Source: Deltaproteobacteria bacterium RIFOXYD12_FULL_50_9 (GTDB taxonomy: Bacteria; Desulfobacterota; Desulfobulbia; Desulfobulbales; CALZHT01). Taken from it: a DNA stretch of 7,004 nt. Shown one piece after another: positions 5,881 through 7,004 of the stretch. Within the stretch, counting starts at the first letter, position 1. Each line of letters begins with the position of its first letter. Under the pieces are notes generated by a model. That model saw only the letters and a list, made by a program, of their open reading frames with translations, searched no databases and was not told where the DNA came from. The DNA lies in NCBI GenBank assembly GCA_001799225.1, contig MGTA01000090.1, positions 1-7,004 on the forward strand, read 5' to 3'. The position numbers and the translations under genes were made by a program.

Positions 5881-7004
5881 CAAAAGCTGAGTTGATTGGA
5901 CTATTGTCAGATATGGAGTCTGATCGCATAGAACGGACGATTTCTACATCCAAGACCGACAAGTTTTGCGAGGTGATATGCGCCTTCGCTAATGATTATC
6001 CGAATCACCGTTCCCCCGGTTATCTGATTGTCGGAGCCAACAACAATGGCAGTCTGGGAGGTATGGCCGTCACGGACGAGTTATTGCTAAATCTGGCAAG
6101 TATTCGCTCTGATGGTAATGTTCTCCCTTCTCCGGCTATGACTGTCGAAAAATTTGCTTTGCCGGGCGGAGAGGTTGCGGTTGTCGAGGTGCAACCATCC
6201 ACCGTACCTCCTGTTCGGTATCGCGGTCGGGTGTATATCAGGGTTGGCCCCAGACGGGCTGTTGCCAATGAACAAGAAGAGCGTATCCTTTCAGAACGTC
6301 GATCATCTCTTGTGAATACGTTTGATTCACTTCCGGTAACGGAATCCGCTATCAATGAATTGAATATCAGGTTATTTGACGAATACCGAGCCCAAACCAT
6401 AGATCCGGAAATTGTTGCAAACAATAATAGATCAACAGAAGAAAAACTGGCGTCGCTACGTTGTTTTGATTTACTTACCAACAAGCCTACCGTTGCAGGA
6501 ATATTATTGTTCGGCAATAACCCGCGTTTTTATTTGCCGGGTGGATATGTGCAGTTCCTGAAATTTCCAGGAACTACCATGACGGAAATTCCAAACGACC
6601 AACTGGAGCTATCGGGCGATTTGCGGACAGTATTGGACGGGCTTCGCGCTAAAATCACCGCTTATAACCGTATTGGAATGGTTCAGGGTGAAGGTTTTCG
6701 TGACAAATCAGTACCGGACTATCCTGAATGGGCGATACGAGAACTTTTTCACAATGCGGTGATGCATCGTGACTATGCTTCTACCAGTCCAATCCGTTTT
6801 TACTGGTTCAGCGATCGGATTGAAATCCAGAATCCCGGCGGGCTGTATGGGACTGTCACCCGAGAAACTCTGAGCCGTCGCAACAGTTATCGCAACCCGG
6901 TGCTTGCCGAAGCACTAAAAACGATGGGGTATGTCAATAAATTTGGTTACGGTATACAGCGAGCAGAGGCATTATTACGGGAACATGGCAATCCGTCTGC
7001 CGAA
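5874..7004 (+). CDS. AlbA_2 (Schlafen-like) and GHKL-ATPase-like protein, COG2865 type, 3'-partial
   Basis: The frame is open from ATG 5874 to the right edge, giving 377 codons with no stop. GGAGG at 5865-5869 lies only four bases before this ATG; TTG at 5877 would give seven. Residues 15-130 form an AlbA_2-like domain: ESDRIERTIS, then ICAFAND (35-41), GYLIVGANNNG (49-59) and PPVRYRGRVYIRVGPRR (112-128). The usual ES..LE.K opening is altered to ES..IER. Residues 200-230 hold the linker strand TVAGILLFGNNPRFYLPG. From about 285 there is a GHKL-like region with N-box RELFHNAVMHRDY (289-301), IEIQNPGG (316-323) and KFGYGIQRAE (356-365). Such proteins are often annotated as 'RecG-like helicase' or 'putative transcriptional regulator'; they are not true helicases and their activity is mostly untested. 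They are frequent in defence islands. Typical length is 450-550 residues, so the C-terminal winged-helix part is probably cut off. Whether it belongs to the ATPase operon or is transcribed separately is unclear. Confidence 0.88.
   Translation, partial: MLTKAELIGLLSDMESDRIERTISTSKTDKFCEVICAFANDYPNHRSPGYLIVGANNNGSLGGMAVTDELLLNLASIRSDGNVLPSPAMTVEKFALPGGEVAVVEVQPSTVPPVRYRGRVYIRVGPRRAVANEQEERILSERRSSLVNTFDSLPVTESAINELNIRLFDEYRAQTIDPEIVANNNRSTEEKLASLRCFDLLTNKPTVAGILLFGNNPRFYLPGGYVQFLKFPGTTMTEIPNDQLELSGDLRTVLDGLRAKITAYNRIGMVQGEGFRDKSVPDYPEWAIRELFHNAVMHRDYASTSPIRFYWFSDRIEIQNPGGLYGTVTRETLSRRNSYRNPVLAEALKTMGYVNKFGYGIQRAEALLREHGNPSAE

Noticed and set aside
6020..6517. A 165-codon minus-strand open frame opposite the AlbA_2 gene
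   Set aside because: The + strand frame carries clear AlbA_2 motifs throughout; the reverse frame is a shadow.

Overview
The window looks like part of a bacterial defence or DNA-modification locus. Every gene I can support lies on the + strand. Base composition is moderate, at roughly 50% G+C by hand counts of several lines. Shine-Dalgarno-type ribosome sites and factor-independent terminators are present. The codon use and the REP-like repeat would suit a free-living Gram-negative such as a proteobacterium or Desulfobacterota member, but nothing here fixes the taxon.

Layout: (1) Positions 2-2377 hold the C-terminal part of a COG1743/DUF1156-type DNA amino-methyltransferase; its start and SAM-binding motif I lie left of the window. 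(2) Positions 2378-2694 form a 317-base gap, unusually long for this gene pair. It contains a hairpin plus T-tract that should terminate the methylase transcript, a REP-doublet/MITE-like inverted repeat that includes this terminator, a second strong terminator facing the opposite way with no visible minus-strand gene, and a weak promoter candidate. (3) Positions 2695-5529 encode a DUF499/COG1483 P-loop ATPase. (4) Positions 5561-5743 encode a 60-residue protein, 31 bases downstream and with a good ribosome site. (5) Positions 5874-7004 hold the first 377 codons of a COG2865-type protein with an N-terminal AlbA_2/Schlafen-like domain and a C-terminal GHKL-ATPase-like region; it runs off the right edge.

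Working together (inference): a DUF1156 methylase paired with a DUF499 ATPase is a recurring arrangement in defence islands. It matches PglXI and the large BrxC/PglY-type ATPase of type 3 BREX-like systems, and other DUF499/DUF1156 loci that carry a helicase and a PLD nuclease. The methylase would mark self DNA and the ATPase would belong to the sensing or blocking complex. The 60-residue protein is probably an operon partner. The AlbA_2 protein may be a regulator or an accessory defence factor. No PglZ, helicase, nuclease or phosphatase gene is visible, so the system cannot be typed from this window. The most informative oddities are the loss of most zinc-ribbon cysteines in the methylase, the small uncharacterised protein, and the repeat-and-terminator insertion that splits the pair.
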